In this document: piece by piece, positions 1 through 12,206 of the stretch
Layout: each line of letters begins with the position of its first letter
Position numbering within the stretch: the first letter of the stretch is position 1
From: Toxorhynchites rutilus septentrionalis
Taxonomy: Eukaryota > Arthropoda > Insecta > Diptera > Culicidae
DNA length: 64,000 bases
Direction of reading: 5' to 3'
NCBI RefSeq assembly: GCF_029784135.1
Contig: NC_073746.1
Coordinates: 263,213,598-263,277,597, forward strand
Translations under genes and position numbers: made by a program
The notes under the pieces: generated by a model
The model's database searches: none
Told to the model about the DNA's origin: nothing
Seen by the model: the letters and a program-made list of their open reading frames with translations, nothing else

Positions 1-1750
1 TGTACGAAATTGAAACAAAAGACGCACAGGGATCGGAGTACCGATTACACCGAACGCGCCTCTCCAACACGCTGCTCATAGTCTACGCGTATAACTTTAT
101 TACACCCTAAGCTGGCGAATAAAGACCCGGATGAGGCATGTAATTAATTTAACCCTTCCAGATCTAACAATAAGCAAAGCCGAAGAAAAACACACAGCTT
201 CGCAGTCATTTCGCGCGGTCCTAAATTAGCGGACGGAAGACGATACGCGTGCACACAAATCCTGCCAGCGGAGAAATCACCGATAGGGGCGCCGTGGAGG
301 CCGGACGAAACTGATTACGAGACGCGCAACGGCAATAAATTTTTGCAACCTGAAGGCACAAATTGATAATTTTTGGCCTGTCAGAGAAGGCCCCCTTTTC
401 TCCACCTTTGTTTGTTTTGCATTTCCACTAAAAAGGGCTCCAGAGAGATATCAAATTTTAATTTATGCCATTTTTTAGCTGTTTGGAGAGTGCATCAGGC
501 ACACCGAAGCATCTTATAAGGATTACAGTGATGCTGAAATCAATAATTTCGTATCCCAGCTTGGGTCTGATCAACTAATACAGCCTCGAAATAACAATGT
601 TGTATCTCCGTACGAACATTCTACGATATGTTTTTTCTTCGCTTCCCACGTAATGGCAATCAGCGAAAGGCTATTAACACTATGCTCTCAAAGCAACAAT
701 CTTGCCAACTAGTTGCTTAAGCAACGGAACAACTCACTAATTAAGTACTCTTTCAGGACGAAACGGACAGCGCACTGGGTGACCCCCCGGGGGCATATTG
801 TCGCTTCATTATCTTTCGCGAGCATTCATGGCTCTGCCGCCGGTAGAAGCCGAGCGTAACCTAAGCTCGGGCCATAACCAGTTCATGAAAAAGCAATAAA
901 AAGCCACTCGTAAGCCGCTCAAAATGGTACTTCATATCGATCTGTCAGCTCCGCGAACGTAGGCCTGTCGGATGTCAGCTTGCGATGTACTTACAAGTGA
1001 TAGAGCATAAATCTTCGATACAAACATTTCACAGAAGCAACTGGAGAGCGCTTGGTTTCCACTGATGTTCATTGGTATCGTTTATTTTCTTACTCTTCCC
1101 AATACCGGACAATTACCTACCGAAGTATTATTTATGATCAATGCTAACCAGGCCGCGAAAGGTGGTGGTCCGGTTGATTGTCCCTAGCTTAGGCATTTAT
1201 ACGACATCTTTCCACCAATCATTCTGCTGGGTCCAGCAATTGATTGATTGGCACTCATTAGAAGCAGTCCCGGAGACGGCTCGCAGTGGAACTCACGTGG
1301 CTTCAATTAATATGCAACACACTACCGTCTCTGTATACCGCAATGGGAACTGAGAACTAGAAACAAGCAGGATACCTGCTGTGCGGTCTCTGGCCGCTGC
1401 ACTGACGGCAATGTATTCGATTTTACCTGCATCGAATTGTGAATAATCGAAATTCCATCAAGATCATGCCGTAGTTATTGATCGCACTGTAGCGTGGAAT
1501 GTGACGATGAATTATGAGGAGGCCTTTACTGTATGTAGAACCAGTGCGAGGCATTTGAAACATTGTATCGTTTGCTAATCTAATTGCTCATTTTGTTACG
1601 ATATGATTTGAGAAATTCCTTCCAAACATTAAGTGCAGGTAGCTAGTGTTGATGGGAGACTATTGAATAAAGAAACACTTAAACACATTTTATTTCGATT
1701 TCATGTAGATGAATTGGGAAAAGAAAGCCATTATATTTCCGATGGGGATC
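1..1750. other. No identifiable gene
   Basis: Mixed-composition sequence with moderate GC in the first 1.3 kb. I see only short open frames with no recognisable domain, no tRNA-like promoter boxes and no inverted ends. Host regulatory or intronic DNA cannot be excluded. Confidence 0.4.
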
Positions 1751-1766
1751 AATATCTCGCGATTGC

Positions 1767-2099
1767 CTCAAACCATGGTTCAAAAGTCTGGACTTGAGTC
1801 GGGACTTTATTCGCACCTTCTCTCGACTCATGTCCAATCACTGTTCGTTAGACGCGCTACTCTTTCGTTTTAATATTGCCGATGGCAATATCTGTGCTTG
1901 TGGCCAAGGTTACCACGACATCGAACACGTTGTTTGGTCGTGCGAGGTGTATCTTGTTGCCAGATCGAATTTAGAAAACTCTCTTCGGGCCAGAGGAAGG
2001 CGGCCCAATGTGCCGGTGAGAGATTTGTTGGCTCGGTTAGACCTTGATAATATGTCCCAAATATATGTCTTCCTAAAAGCTATCGATCTTCGTGTGTGA
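1767..2099 (+). pseudogene. C-terminal end of LINE ORF2
   Basis: The frame is open from the left insertion boundary to the TGA at 2097-2099. It ends in the Cys-rich tail found after the reverse transcriptase (and RNase H, if present) of many mosquito LINEs: an ICACGQG...DIEHVVWSC motif around 1890-1950 followed by a conserved hydrophobic tail ending KAIDLRV. It lacks the endonuclease, reverse transcriptase and any start codon belonging to the element, so it cannot act on its own. The motif is seen directly; assignment to a LINE ORF2 rests on family knowledge and on the adjacent 3' UTR and target duplication. Confidence 0.75.
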
Positions 2100-2465
2100 T
2101 TGTCCTTATATCCTTATATTCTCCTATTCCTTTTCCTTCGCGAGAAATCAAATCCCTTCTTACTAACAATAGAATAAGGTAAAATGTAAATACATATTAG
2201 ATATAAGATAGGCTTAAGAATTGAGTATGATGAATGTGAGTGCGAATGTGAGTGTGAACATTGTCAACATATCCTTATAACCCTTCCTTTTCCTGAAAAA
2301 AAATGTCACCCTTCTAAACTCGAGCAAACCGCGAGTTATCGGTTCTCTACTTCATTAACACTAGAATTAATGAAAAATGTTTATATATACTTGTAACAAT
2401 ACAGATAGGAGTTTGGCTCCTTTAAACTTATGTAACTGAGCCTGTAAAAATGAACTATTTAATAT
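1767..2465 (+). mobile_element. 5'-truncated non-LTR retrotransposon (LINE) 3' end
   Basis: A LINE insertion defined by a perfect 16-bp direct repeat, aatatctcgcgattgc, at 1751-1766 and again at 2466-2481, the expected target-site duplication. The insert starts in mid-coding sequence and ends with a 3' untranslated region and a short AT-rich tail, as for target-primed reverse transcription that stopped early. The 3' UTR (about 2100-2465) is closely similar to the reverse complement of 53450-53800, so two copies of one family lie in the window. Clade is not settled: the C-terminal Cys/His motif fits LOA, R1, I or Jockey-type elements. The perfect duplication suggests a fairly young insertion. 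Confidence 0.85.
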
Positions 2466-2748
2466 AATATCTCGCGATTGCATTAAATAGCTTGAAAAAG
2501 ATTAGATAATTGATACTAAACACGGTTTTTCGACGTTTTTGTGATTGCTTGACTCAGTGTTCTTCGAGCGAATTAAAAAAAAATATATCATATTTCACAG
2601 GTTTAGTTCGAAATTCGAATTTTGTTTCAAGAGAAACTATGAAAACCGACTGTCCCAGTTGTTTTGTCAACGAGCATTACTGAGAGAGAGGCACAATATG
2701 AAGGTGCAACAATGGCAACAAGTTATTGAATCAAAGGCCAATTCATAC

Positions 2749-4108
2749 ATGTAGAGTAACCGGCACGGGCCGACAAATACGTGTTGTTTTTATATAATCA
2801 GACTTAATGGCTTCTCAGTACGAACCGCAGAGACGGAGCGAAGATATTTGTTTTTTTTTGTTGTAGCGAGAAAAGAAATTCGCAATGACTATAATGAATT
2901 TTCAGGTGGAATGAAGACATTTCAAAATTAAAATTGTGAATGAAAAATAACCTTTCGATATCGAACATGTATTTTATGTACATGAAAACTATATTTTTGC
3001 AAGTGGGGAAAAAATCTCATACGATAATTGTGTCTGAAGAAAATTTCATATTATAATGATGTGTTTAGTGGGAACATCAGGATATTTATATAAAAATGGT
3101 CGAGTATAGCTCAGTACTATATGTTTTTAATAATCAAATAAAATGAAGTGAAAAATTTCAGTCAAATATTAACCGGATGAAACTGTCTTCAGACCTGCCA
3201 ATTCGATAGATATTAATTTGCCTCCCTAAATGAATATTGCCACCAGATGTCGACACTGAAGCCAAGCATAGTTACTGGTGTGCCAGTTAAACCGATGCCG
3301 AACCAAAGAATGATGAATGCACCCATACCACGATGTTTGTCATTCTGTCATAATTTTCATTTTGAAGTGTGTTCAATTTGAGATGGAAAATGTAAGGTAG
3401 GAAGATTTTTTAAATCTGTGACGTCACAGATTTTGTTTATGCGTGTTACTTTTCTTATAGTCCACTACATAGGAATAGTATTGACATAAAAAAAACAGAT
3501 GGAATGAAAGAACTAGTTTTTTTTTCATTAATGGTACCGTTCAAAATCACAAGGGCCGAACTAACATTTTAGCAGAGACTGAAATTTCAATATTATTGAG
3601 GTGTTCTAAACTTTATTTTAATACAATTTTACTTCTCGTAACGTCAATCAAAATCGTAAATGAACAAAGTCAGAGTTGCAAAATCGTTTGTTCCTTTGGC
3701 GGAAAACATTTTACAGTGCATGGGAAAAAGGTTGCAATTTTTTTCGTGTAAAATGCACTTGAAAAATAAATTTCATCGGCGCCATATGACCTAGATTGAG
3801 AAAAGAAAAGTTTTCCGCTTGCGTCCTAGATTCAGACGAATGAAGTGTTCAGCATCCTAATTGTGAAAAAAGCAATTACAATTGTTGATAAGAGATAATC
3901 TTCCATGAAGTTGCTCCATAATTTAAACATAGTAGACATGATGAGTAGACGTGATACGAAGCTGAATGTCATCAACCTGAATTTATCTTCTCGTTCCAAA
4001 AACAAATATCTTCGTTCCGTCTGTGCTGGCGGTCCCTACTGAGAAACCACTTTGCCTGATTATATAAATACATCATTTATTTGTCGGTCCGTGCCGGTAC
4101 GCTACCTG
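2749..4108. mobile_element. Non-autonomous DNA element with long terminal inverted repeats
   Basis: About 125 bp at 2749-2875 is matched in inverse orientation at about 3983-4108 (shared blocks include the reverse complement of ggtccgtgccggtac and cagacggaacgaagatattt-like sequence). Identity stops abruptly inside both arms near aaattc, leaving about 1.1 kb of unrelated interior without coding sequence. This fits a MITE or foldback element. No target duplication is clear, and the superfamily is unknown. The interior carries a Helitron 3'-region fragment at about 2995-3075. Confidence 0.6.
2995..3075 (+). repeat. Helitron-family 3'-region fragment
   Basis: Degenerate copy of the block seen near 13115-13165, 61735-61800 and (reversed) 18735-18790: ttgcaagtgg, then a tttttcaac-like stretch, then gtgtctgaa and atattataatgatg. 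It lies inside the inverted-repeat element at 2749-4108. Confidence 0.5.
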
Positions 4109-4189
4109 CCGGATAATATAAAATCGCTTTAACACGTTCGACGCCCAGCGCGATTCGATCATGTTTTTAGCGGGGCCCAAATTGACTGT

Positions 4190-4640
4190 TATCATTAAAC
4201 GATTTTATTCAGCTTAACCAGTAACATGTTTGTAACATGTCTGTAGCGCTGTCCACATTAATCGAAATTGGACCCCCTTTCCGTTAACCGATTGATCTGA
4301 ATTTTGGAACACATCTTTATCTCAGCTGTCATTATAAACGTATTACATAATCATGAAAAACCGGACATTCTTTCAAAAATGGAAATAAACTGCCAAAAAT
4401 GGTAAAAAACAGCCAAAAATGTTGAAAAGCCAAGATGGCGGCCGCTACAAAATGGCGGACTATAAAAGAATCGTTTGTTTGAGAAACCCCATAAACGCCA
4501 CTTTTATAAGAATTGACTTTTTGGCAGTTTTTGAATCCTTGAGGGTACCTACATTGACTACCAAAATGTCAGAGAAAGTTAGCTCTACCAATCCCCTTTA
4601 ATTAGGGTCAAATATTCGTGTGATTGAGAAACCCCATAAG
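4190..4640 (+). repeat. Fragment of minisatellite-bearing repeat family (family B)
   Basis: Shares the order of blocks with 62090-62290: a stretch of aacatgtttgtaac type, then gcgctgt.ccacattaat, ttggaacacatctttatctc, and aagatggcggcc.ctacaaaatggcgg. The 4419-4601 open frame is only a reading of this repeat. Non-coding repeat; class unknown. Confidence 0.6.
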
Positions 4641-4888
4641 TCCACGTTTCCAATCATCACCACGGGCGGCACTGTGATAGATATACAATTTCATTCGTTG
4701 TTTACCGATGCATACGCCTCAACATAATCGGAATGTATGGATTGTGACCCGGACACGACCTCCAAATTTAAGTGTGGTGTTCGGCGGACATCAGAATACA
4801 AAGCGAAGTCATAGGGCAAAAATCAACGGAAACCCATAAAAAAATTATAAGGGGTTGTGTCTAGGACACGACCGCATATTTTCGACGT
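4641..4888. repeat. Repeat flank with gacacgaccgc motif
   Basis: Contains ggggttgtgtctaggacacgaccgcat-type sequence just left of the ACGT boundary at 4885-4888. The same gacacgaccgc block precedes an ACGTAG-type palindrome at 22800-22822 and, reversed, at 13290-13346 and 16225-16262, so it belongs to a dispersed repeat rather than a gene. Confidence 0.5.
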
Positions 4889-6052
4889 AGAACTACGCAA
4901 TTATATTATGCAGTCCACTTGTTTACCACTTCGAATATTATTTTAGAATGCATCGAATTTTTTTGTAATAGATTATGTTCTTCGTTGCAAATAAATTTGA
5001 TGAATGTCCTTTTACGTTTGATATGATACCTAGGACTACCAAAATATGTCAACGGAAGAATTGTCAAACGATTATTGTATTTTACATTTCTCTCTGAAAA
5101 TATTGCACATCTTATGTTCACGTAGTTCTCGAGCCGCGAAAGTTCATTCACCTGAAATGAAGATTTTCCAAAGCTTCTCAGTTTAAAAGTACGTTTTAGG
5201 GAAACATATTCCGGTCTACACAACGACAAGCGAGTACAGATATACTCAATACCAAAAAAATACCCCCGACTTGCATGTATTTGCAAAGCGGATTCCCCCA
5301 GGCACATTAATTCTAAAGTCCGTGTTAGGGAAACACAGCTCAGTGGGAAAAATACCCCCGACTTGCATGTTTTGTCAAAGCGGATTTTCCCCCAGGTACA
5401 TTCTTCTTCTTCTTTGTTTTAGAGAGGCTTCAAACTTTCCAGTTCATTCGCCTCTACCCCAGGTACATTGATTTTGAAGTCCGTGTTAGGGAAACACAGC
5501 TCGGTGGGAACAAAAATACCCCCGACTTGCATGTATATTTACAGAGCGAATTTCCACAGGTACATCGATTTAGAAGTCTGTGTTGGGGAAACCGTAAATC
5601 GGGCCAATCAAAACTTGGCAGTTAGGGCGTTTAAATAAGGCTTGACATTTTACAGTTATTCAATTGTTCATCTCATGAAAAATAAGATTTAATTAATTGT
5701 GATAGATGCGTAGAAATATTTCCTATCAATTGATGCAAACATCTTTCCGATCTATTAAGAAATGTTCGAGTTATAAGGATTCGAAATACGGGTAGGGTTA
5801 GCACACAAATCGGCAGAACAAATGTATGGGAAAAAAGGAAGTAGAAGTACAGTTTTCTTGAATTTAAACCGTTTAGAGATTAGCAAATTGTAATGTATAG
5901 CATATCAAACAAATCTTAGAGAATTTCCGATTCGATTGGTATGCAAATCATGAGAATTCGTTCACAGTGAAAATAGTTATTAACGTTAACTTTATTTCAT
6001 AAAAACGTGACCTGTTTTCTGATTTGGCACCCTCCCTGAAAGACGTAGTTCT
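4889..6052. mobile_element. ACGT-flanked repeat element C1 with internal minisatellite
   Basis: Bounded by ACGT at 4885-4888 and 6053-6056 with inverted ends AGAACTACG (left) and CGTAGTTCT (right). The interior holds about three copies of a 90-160-bp unit (cccccgacttgcatgt, then ccccaggyacatt, then gtgttagggaaacac) at about 5256-5600, then a block at 5790-6052 that is repeated at 21600-21859. The similar element at 22823-23634 has the same boundary type and related internal units. No transposase is present, so it would be non-autonomous. Open frames here are not conserved between copies. The superfamily is not identified. Confidence 0.55.
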
Positions 6053-6056
6053 ACGT

Positions 6057-7109
6057 AAAAAATAGGAAGGGAAAGGTTCGAATCTCGCCACAGTCTAACA
6101 TATTTTTCTGGTTCAAAATTTGTTCGATAGTTCCTTAGTAATTAGCGAATTGTTGTGTTACGCTGTCACACAATGCACGATTGGAAGCTTCAGAAAAGGA
6201 TATACCCCTATTCTGCATTCCGCCGGATTTTCATTTCGTTCGAGTTAGAATTTCGCTTCCCTTATTTCGAACTTTTTGCCCATTTAATGTTTGAAGAGAA
6301 GCAGATCGAAAGAATGTTTGAAGAAAAACAACTCGAACAGAACACAGAATGGAATTCTATCAAGTTCTATATTTCGAATCGATCGAAATACAGAATAGGG
6401 ATGATAGTAAGCCCTTTGTAGGAACTGTTGAACTTATCATAGATTACGTAACGCAAAAAGTATTTTTTAAATATTACTATTCTACCTCAAATATTTCAGT
6501 CGAATTTTTCCATGTTCGATGTTTGACATTGTTTGCCAATGTTAATAATTGAAGTATATGCGACAAATGAAATAGAGTTTGCATCAAATGCAAACTAAAC
6601 TTTTTTTGTTTAAGAAATGTCAAATATTTGACATTCGGCCACCTTTGGACACCTTTAATACATTATCTGTACAACTATTATGTTTAATCACAATTCACTT
6701 ATTTCATTCACCATACAGGAAATATTACCGTCATGCTTTTGAATCCAGACACCTTTTCATTATATTCAATATCATACCAAAACCATGACATCTTTTGAAT
6801 GTTGAATTAATGTGACTGATAGTTTCTATTCTATCAATCTATAGTTTAGTGTCAGTCATTGTGCCTAGCTGTTGACAAAAAAAAATGTCTAAAATCAAAA
6901 CAAATATTTCTGTTTCACAAACCCATGTCCTAAATAAAAAGTACATTCAATCCAGAAGGATCAGTCAACGATGATAACGATGAAATTCCAAAAAATTAAT
7001 TTCATAACTTTTGATTATTATTGATGTTTTGTTTAAGATCATAATAGAATAACAATGAAACAAGAAGCTCTACAAAAATCAATAACTATTTTTTCTCAAA
7101 GAAATGTTG
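6057..7109. other. AT-rich stretch, no gene seen
   Basis: Contains ggttcgaatctcgcc at about 6073, which looks like a pol III B box, but there is no matching A box or tRNA arms. The short overlapping open frames at 6155-6788 show no recognisable domain. Confidence 0.35.
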
Positions 7110-7286
7110 CTGATAAAGTGTGCCACACATTATTTCGGGGTTCGGGTTCGATTCCCGTTCTGGCCAGGAGACCTTTCGTCAAGGAATTTTCTTCCGACTT
7201 CTACTGTGGTCTCGCGAATTCTAGAACATGCCACTCCAGGATACATTCAAGGCGTGCTGTTCGGCATAGGAATCTCAACTAAGTAC
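7110..7286 (+). mobile_element. tRNA-derived SINE fragment
   Basis: The block gggttcgattcccgttctgg at about 7144 is a good pol III B box in a tRNA-like T arm, followed by a tRNA-unrelated body (atacattcaaggcgtgct, ggcataggaatctcaactaa) typical of mosquito SINEs, as I recall them. The A-box half is degenerate. The body is interrupted at 7287-7433 by a small TA-flanked MITE. The assignment rests on the B box and recollection of the family; the exact SINE family is not certain. Confidence 0.55.
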
Positions 7287-7288
7287 TA

Positions 7289-7431
7289 CACTCAGGTTTT
7301 TTTACGCGGTTCTTTTTTTCGAGTTTTTTTACGCGAATTTTCCAATTAACGCGGTTTTTTTACGCGGGTTTTCCAATTAACGCGGTTGTTTTTACGAGGT
7401 ACGTATCCCCCGCGTAAAGAAAACCTGGGTG
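7289..7431. mobile_element. 143-bp TA-flanked MITE
   Basis: Inverted ends cactcaggtttttttacgcg (left) and, read inward from the right, cacccaggttttctttacgc. It is flanked by TA at 7287-7288 and 7432-7433, the duplication expected for Tc1/mariner-type transposition. The interior is a run of ttttttacgcg/ccaattaacgcgg units. It sits in the SINE body, and the sequence after 7433 loosely resumes that body. Confidence 0.65.
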
Positions 7432-7849
7432 TACTGATCAAAATGCTATGATATGTCAAAATTTTCAGTGGTTGAAGTTACCATGAAGTTAATTATCAAT
7501 TCAGGACTAATTTTCGCATAAATATCGTGAAAAAAATCCCAAGCTGTACTACACAGCAGAGTACACATGCTTTGTGTTAGCCTAGTTGGAGGAGTCCGCA
7601 TTTAACTTGCGATTAAGTTAATAAATGAAGAACGCACATTGTTTGTAGATAACTTTTACGCGAGCTATGACTCAATATTATTTTATTTTTAAATTGAAGA
7701 TGCACTTTACTGGAACTGATTACAAAAAAAACATTCCAATAATATTCCATATCCTTAGTAGGTTCGTAATATTATCCGAAATAAGAATGAATAAAAAAAA
7801 TAGTATAAAAATTATATTCCCATGTTTTTGATTTTATTGATTCTCTATA

Positions 7850-8290
7850 TCTATATACAGCCATTCCATGCCAAACCGATATAGTGGTAATCAGATTTTC
7901 GTGAAATGTGGTAGATTTGTTCTGTATCCCAAACAATCAGGCCCGTATTTTCTTTTTTTTTTCAATAGGTTGACCATTTCCGTTTTAGGGTGATCCGAAA
8001 AATGACTTTTTTTTCACTATTTTCCTCGCAAACAAATGTTTGCATCACTCAAAAACTAATTAAGCAAATGGAACCAAATTTGTAATGTGGAGGTTTCAGG
8101 GAGCAAGAAATGTTTTTATGGTGGTTCGAGTCCCCTCCCCCTCCCCAAGCTGCCATACAAATGAAACACGATTTTCTGCATAACTCGAGAATGGAACCAA
8201 ATGTGGCATGTCGAGGTTTGAGGGGGCAATTCATGTTTTATGGTGATTCAACACTCCTCACCCTCTCGTAGGGGAAGACGTAGAAAGACG
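7850..8290 (+). repeat. Helitron-family minisatellite fragment
   Basis: Two decayed units of the ccatacaaatgaaacac / actcgagaa / aaatttggcatgt / ctatggtgg repeat, the unit tandemly arrayed at 12330-13030. It is preceded by an unrelated dispersed repeat beginning gccattccatgccaaaccg at about 7860. The 8049-8234 open frame is a reading of this repeat. Confidence 0.55.
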
Positions 8291-11200
8291 TAGAAAAGAC
8301 AATAAAATCAAAGATTTCACGAAAAAAAATGCGGACAGTGAAAAAATGTGTGCCGCGCAATAGTTTTGAAGTTTTGGAAAAAATCACACATATCTAGAAA
8401 AGACATAGAAACACATTTTAAAACAAATCAGAGCAGTACTGAATCTTTTAAATTCAAATTAAAAAAAAAAATCGGTGCTTGAATTTATGATGAAATTTTG
8501 TTTCGGAAACATATCTCGATACAACGTAGTGAGATCGTCGCCAGATGATCACATCACTTACCGCAATGAATACTGATCTTTACCTATCATCTCTAATTTA
8601 AAATATCTAAATAATCTAAATAATATTTTTCATTCTAAAAGCAAAGTAATCATGCCATAGAGACGGCCTCCCTGGTCGCTCTACTAGCATTTTCCCTCCT
8701 CTCCTTACTGACTATTCCAATTTCGAATCAACGATTCTTGTACAATGACAACGGCGCCATCCAATGAATTCGTTGAGAAATGTCTGTGGTTCTGATCAAT
8801 CATGAAAAGCAACTACGAACTGTTCATTCTACTCAAGCACAAACTCGAGAAGATCCTATATCCACTTTTTAGAGTCTTCAGAAGATGAAAATCTTCAGAA
8901 TTTCAAAAAGAACCGTGAAAGAACTGTGTACACACATTTCAATAGAAAGTACTTGAATGTTACTCAAACTGTACTTGACTTAAGGGACTGAAAACTAAAA
9001 ATTCATCATTGACTACTGAAGTTGCACAAAGCTTCATTGCGGAGAGTGTGATGAAAAAATTAAAATCATGAATTATGAATACGGAGTGCATATTAATCAA
9101 TCCCGAATGAATTCACACAACAAAATCAAGCTCGAGAAACATCAGGTAGAAATTGGGACTTCAAAATATTCAGTAAAATGCATTATTTAGAGCGTTCCGC
9201 ATTTCACAATAACAATATTTTTTTCTCCGGATAACGTCAATGAACTGCACGAGCAAATTGCTTTCCGAAACGTGGTGTCACTAATTGGCTCCATTGATTC
9301 GATGTGCGCTTGACAGTCACGTCCCAACACACACTCCACCACGTAATCCACACTGCGTGGGCGCTCCATGACGTACCTCGTAATCCCCGTGAACGTCTTT
9401 ATTGCGCTGGAACAAATAAATTCTGCTGCAAAATGATACACCGGAATGAAAGCAACTATCATCAAACGAACAGCTTTAGCACATGGCAACATGGAACAAC
9501 TTCTATATCGTTTGTTTGTCTGGTTCGTGCTATTGCGCCCACCCACGCTTACACCACGCTTCTTCATTGGCCCCGGCGAAATCAGCGTGTCACTCTCGCC
9601 AATATTTGTTCGGTCAATAGCTACAAAAGTGGACATCGAGTGGACATATATTCGGCAAAGAAAGTATTCATCGTCCATCAAGTTAATCCCGTGCGATATT
9701 CGCCCTCCCCCTCTGGTGTAGTAGTTCCTAGCTAAACCCTCGAACTAGCTAGAAGTGAACATGCTTCCGTAGCACGAATCAGATTCGGACGATAGACCAA
9801 CACACTTCGAGGAGTTTTATTGTGGGTCTTTTGTCCTCCGACATATTATGGCCAGATAGAAGCAGCTTGTTTAACATATATTTAATTTAGTTATATTGGC
9901 TCTATGTGTGGAGGATCCGAACAGAGTCTGAGTCGTAAAAAGTTCAAGCAATCACGGACCCTTTTCCGAGACTATTCCGATCCAGACCGCAGATACAATC
10001 TGGGCCGAAGGTTTATAAAACTGGGCAACGAGTTCATGTTCAGTGTGAGCGGCTAATCGATAAACAGAGAAGAACTGAAAGAATCATACGAAATTTCCCA
10101 ATCAACACAGTTTCCACAACACGCTCATCCCTGTTCTCTAGGTGTACAAAAGAGTTGAAAACATTTTGGAGCTGGTCAGTTATTTTTCGATTTTGCGGCG
10201 AGTATCCATAAAAGTTTTAAGAAATTACATGCTTACATCGTCGCCTGGGATGCCGTTTGAAGGCTCAGCATTTCTGCGAGGTATATTCAAATTGGTACAC
10301 AAGCGGTGGTCATTAGCTTAAAAATGGCGAAAGTGGCAACAATAAGTGCGAGAACACCATGCTCCGGGACGCCCGAAGATGGTCGGTTAAAAACAACACA
10401 GCAAAACGGTCGAGCTAAGTGACCATAAAGATTGCACCATAAAAACTATCCATTCAAAATCGGACTGCGGGGAATCTGGACCGAGGTGACAAAAGGCTTG
10501 CTAGGCCGAAATAGGTTGTGTCCTTGGTCCGGATCTGGATCACCGGTTCCAAATGGTGCATGTTTTGTTCTTCTCTTTGCTTGTGAGCTAGTAAAAATTG
10601 ATTTTATTACTCTTTTGGTTTTTTATTGTTCACCCAGGTTATTTTCCCCCTGCAGCCGATGGCTGTTGCTTTTTGTGGTTCTCTCGCAAACATAACCCCA
10701 TAACATGAAATAGTTGGCTGAGGTTTGTGGAAAAAAGGCCACAGAATGGCAAAAGTTTTGCTAGCACACATTCTACCAATAAGTGTTAAATTAAACTGCC
10801 TAGAAAGTGCAGTAAAAATGTGTGATTTAGAGCTCCCAGTAAAATTCAACAAGGCTCACGTCGTAAATCAAAAAGCTGGCTGGCCTGGTTGGAATGTTAC
10901 GGCCTCTGCGGCTCTATTGCAGCCGAGAAATTCACTATTAATAAAAGAAGAAATAGTACAACGGTCCGCTGCGCTGTTTGTGCGTGAACTATTTACATAA
11001 TTTACTATTGCGCAGAGGACCGAAAACCCAGAATAAGCAAAGAAATTTTTGGTTGAATTTTCATCACCAACGGAATGGCATTAAATAAAACATTTGTTTA
11101 ATTTGCTATACGTGAATGATGCTTTGAACAAACTGAATTGATGTATAGTAATGATATGGCTCTCCAGTTGAAAGGTTCGCAGAATTTATAAGAATTACAA

Positions 11201-11908
11201 CTAGTTTTTAAAGAAGAAGAAAACCAGAGCTATTGTTTTTTGTTTGTTAGTAAATTATCAATTTATGGTTAGGAAATTTTATGGAATCTCTACGGCATTT
11301 TCATAAAATAATACTGTTTATGCTGTTTATCAAACCAATAAGAAGTTCCGAGAGTCTTAAGTAAGTGATTTACAGCTTCATGAGCATTGTTCATAATGAA
11401 CATATGAAGAAGCAGTACGTTTATCATATTTCGGCAATTTGGATTTCATGTTGAAATTAATTGTTTTCAACAAAGAGACAAATGCGGTCAACATGCATGT
11501 TTAGGTGCTTTTTATACGCTTAAATGACCTACTCCAGCCTTACGTGACAACGTTTAGATTCGTTGCAAACCAAACTAATTTCTAAGAATAAACGATGTCA
11601 TAGAAAAATTGAAAATTTTTCCCACAATGATCATCATTTGAAGAGCATTCTTTAGTTGGATTCGTTTCATACAAATTTAATGCCATTGCAACGAAACGAC
11701 AGTTGACTTTTAACAGTTCACTTTCACTCAAAAATATAAAAAAATTGAAAGCTCATATGGAAATGCTTATGATTATTACATGTGTTAGTTAGTTGTTAAC
11801 ATAAGTTCCTCTGAATTAAATTTTCCAAAGAGTTGGAAAAATTCTTTTTACGCCAAAAAATCAATAGCCCATATAAAATATGAATTTTACTGCATAGCAT
11901 TAAACTAC
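8291..11908. other. No identifiable gene; possible host non-repetitive DNA
   Basis: Two long overlapping open frames on opposite strands (9187-9681 minus, 9304-9735 plus) lie in a GC-richer patch, but neither shows a domain I recognise. The interval 9700-11000 has mixed composition and none of the repeat families found elsewhere in this window, so it could be unique host sequence (intron or regulatory). Confidence 0.35.
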
Positions 11909-12148
11909 ACTCGGCAAAAAATTAAACGAACAGACTGCGAAGTCGAAATTTCTAGGGGATTTATGAAATGCTGCAACTCCGTGAAAAATCAACGCATGGA
12001 GATGGGATGAAAATCAATTTCTCTTTGATTTTTTAAAGTTTTTGTGGACTAACACCATTTTTTTGCTAACTAAGTTCATAGAAAATACAGTGTACCTTAT
12101 CAACCAGCTTTCATTTGATTCCTAGATCGCTCTTGTAGAACCTTTCAA
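11909..12148 (+). repeat. Repeat family D, left part
   Basis: Begins tacactcggcaaaaaattaa and contains gtgaaaaatcaacgcatg and atcaaccagctttcatttga. The same order of blocks flanks the I-clade retrotransposon (37129-37190 plus 43519-43870) and recurs at 53320-53449. Here it is broken by the Helitron beginning at 12149. Confidence 0.6.
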
Positions 12149-12164
12149 TCTATACATATAAAAA

Positions 12165-12206
<42 letters not shown>

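Noticed and set aside
6060..6100. tRNA gene from the ggttcgaatctcgcc B box
   Set aside because: No A box, anticodon arm or acceptor pairing in the preceding 70 bp.
9187..9735. 164-aa minus and 143-aa plus frames as a host gene
   Set aside because: They overlap each other, neither has a recognisable domain, signal peptide or exon signals, and chance frames of this length occur in GC-richer patches.
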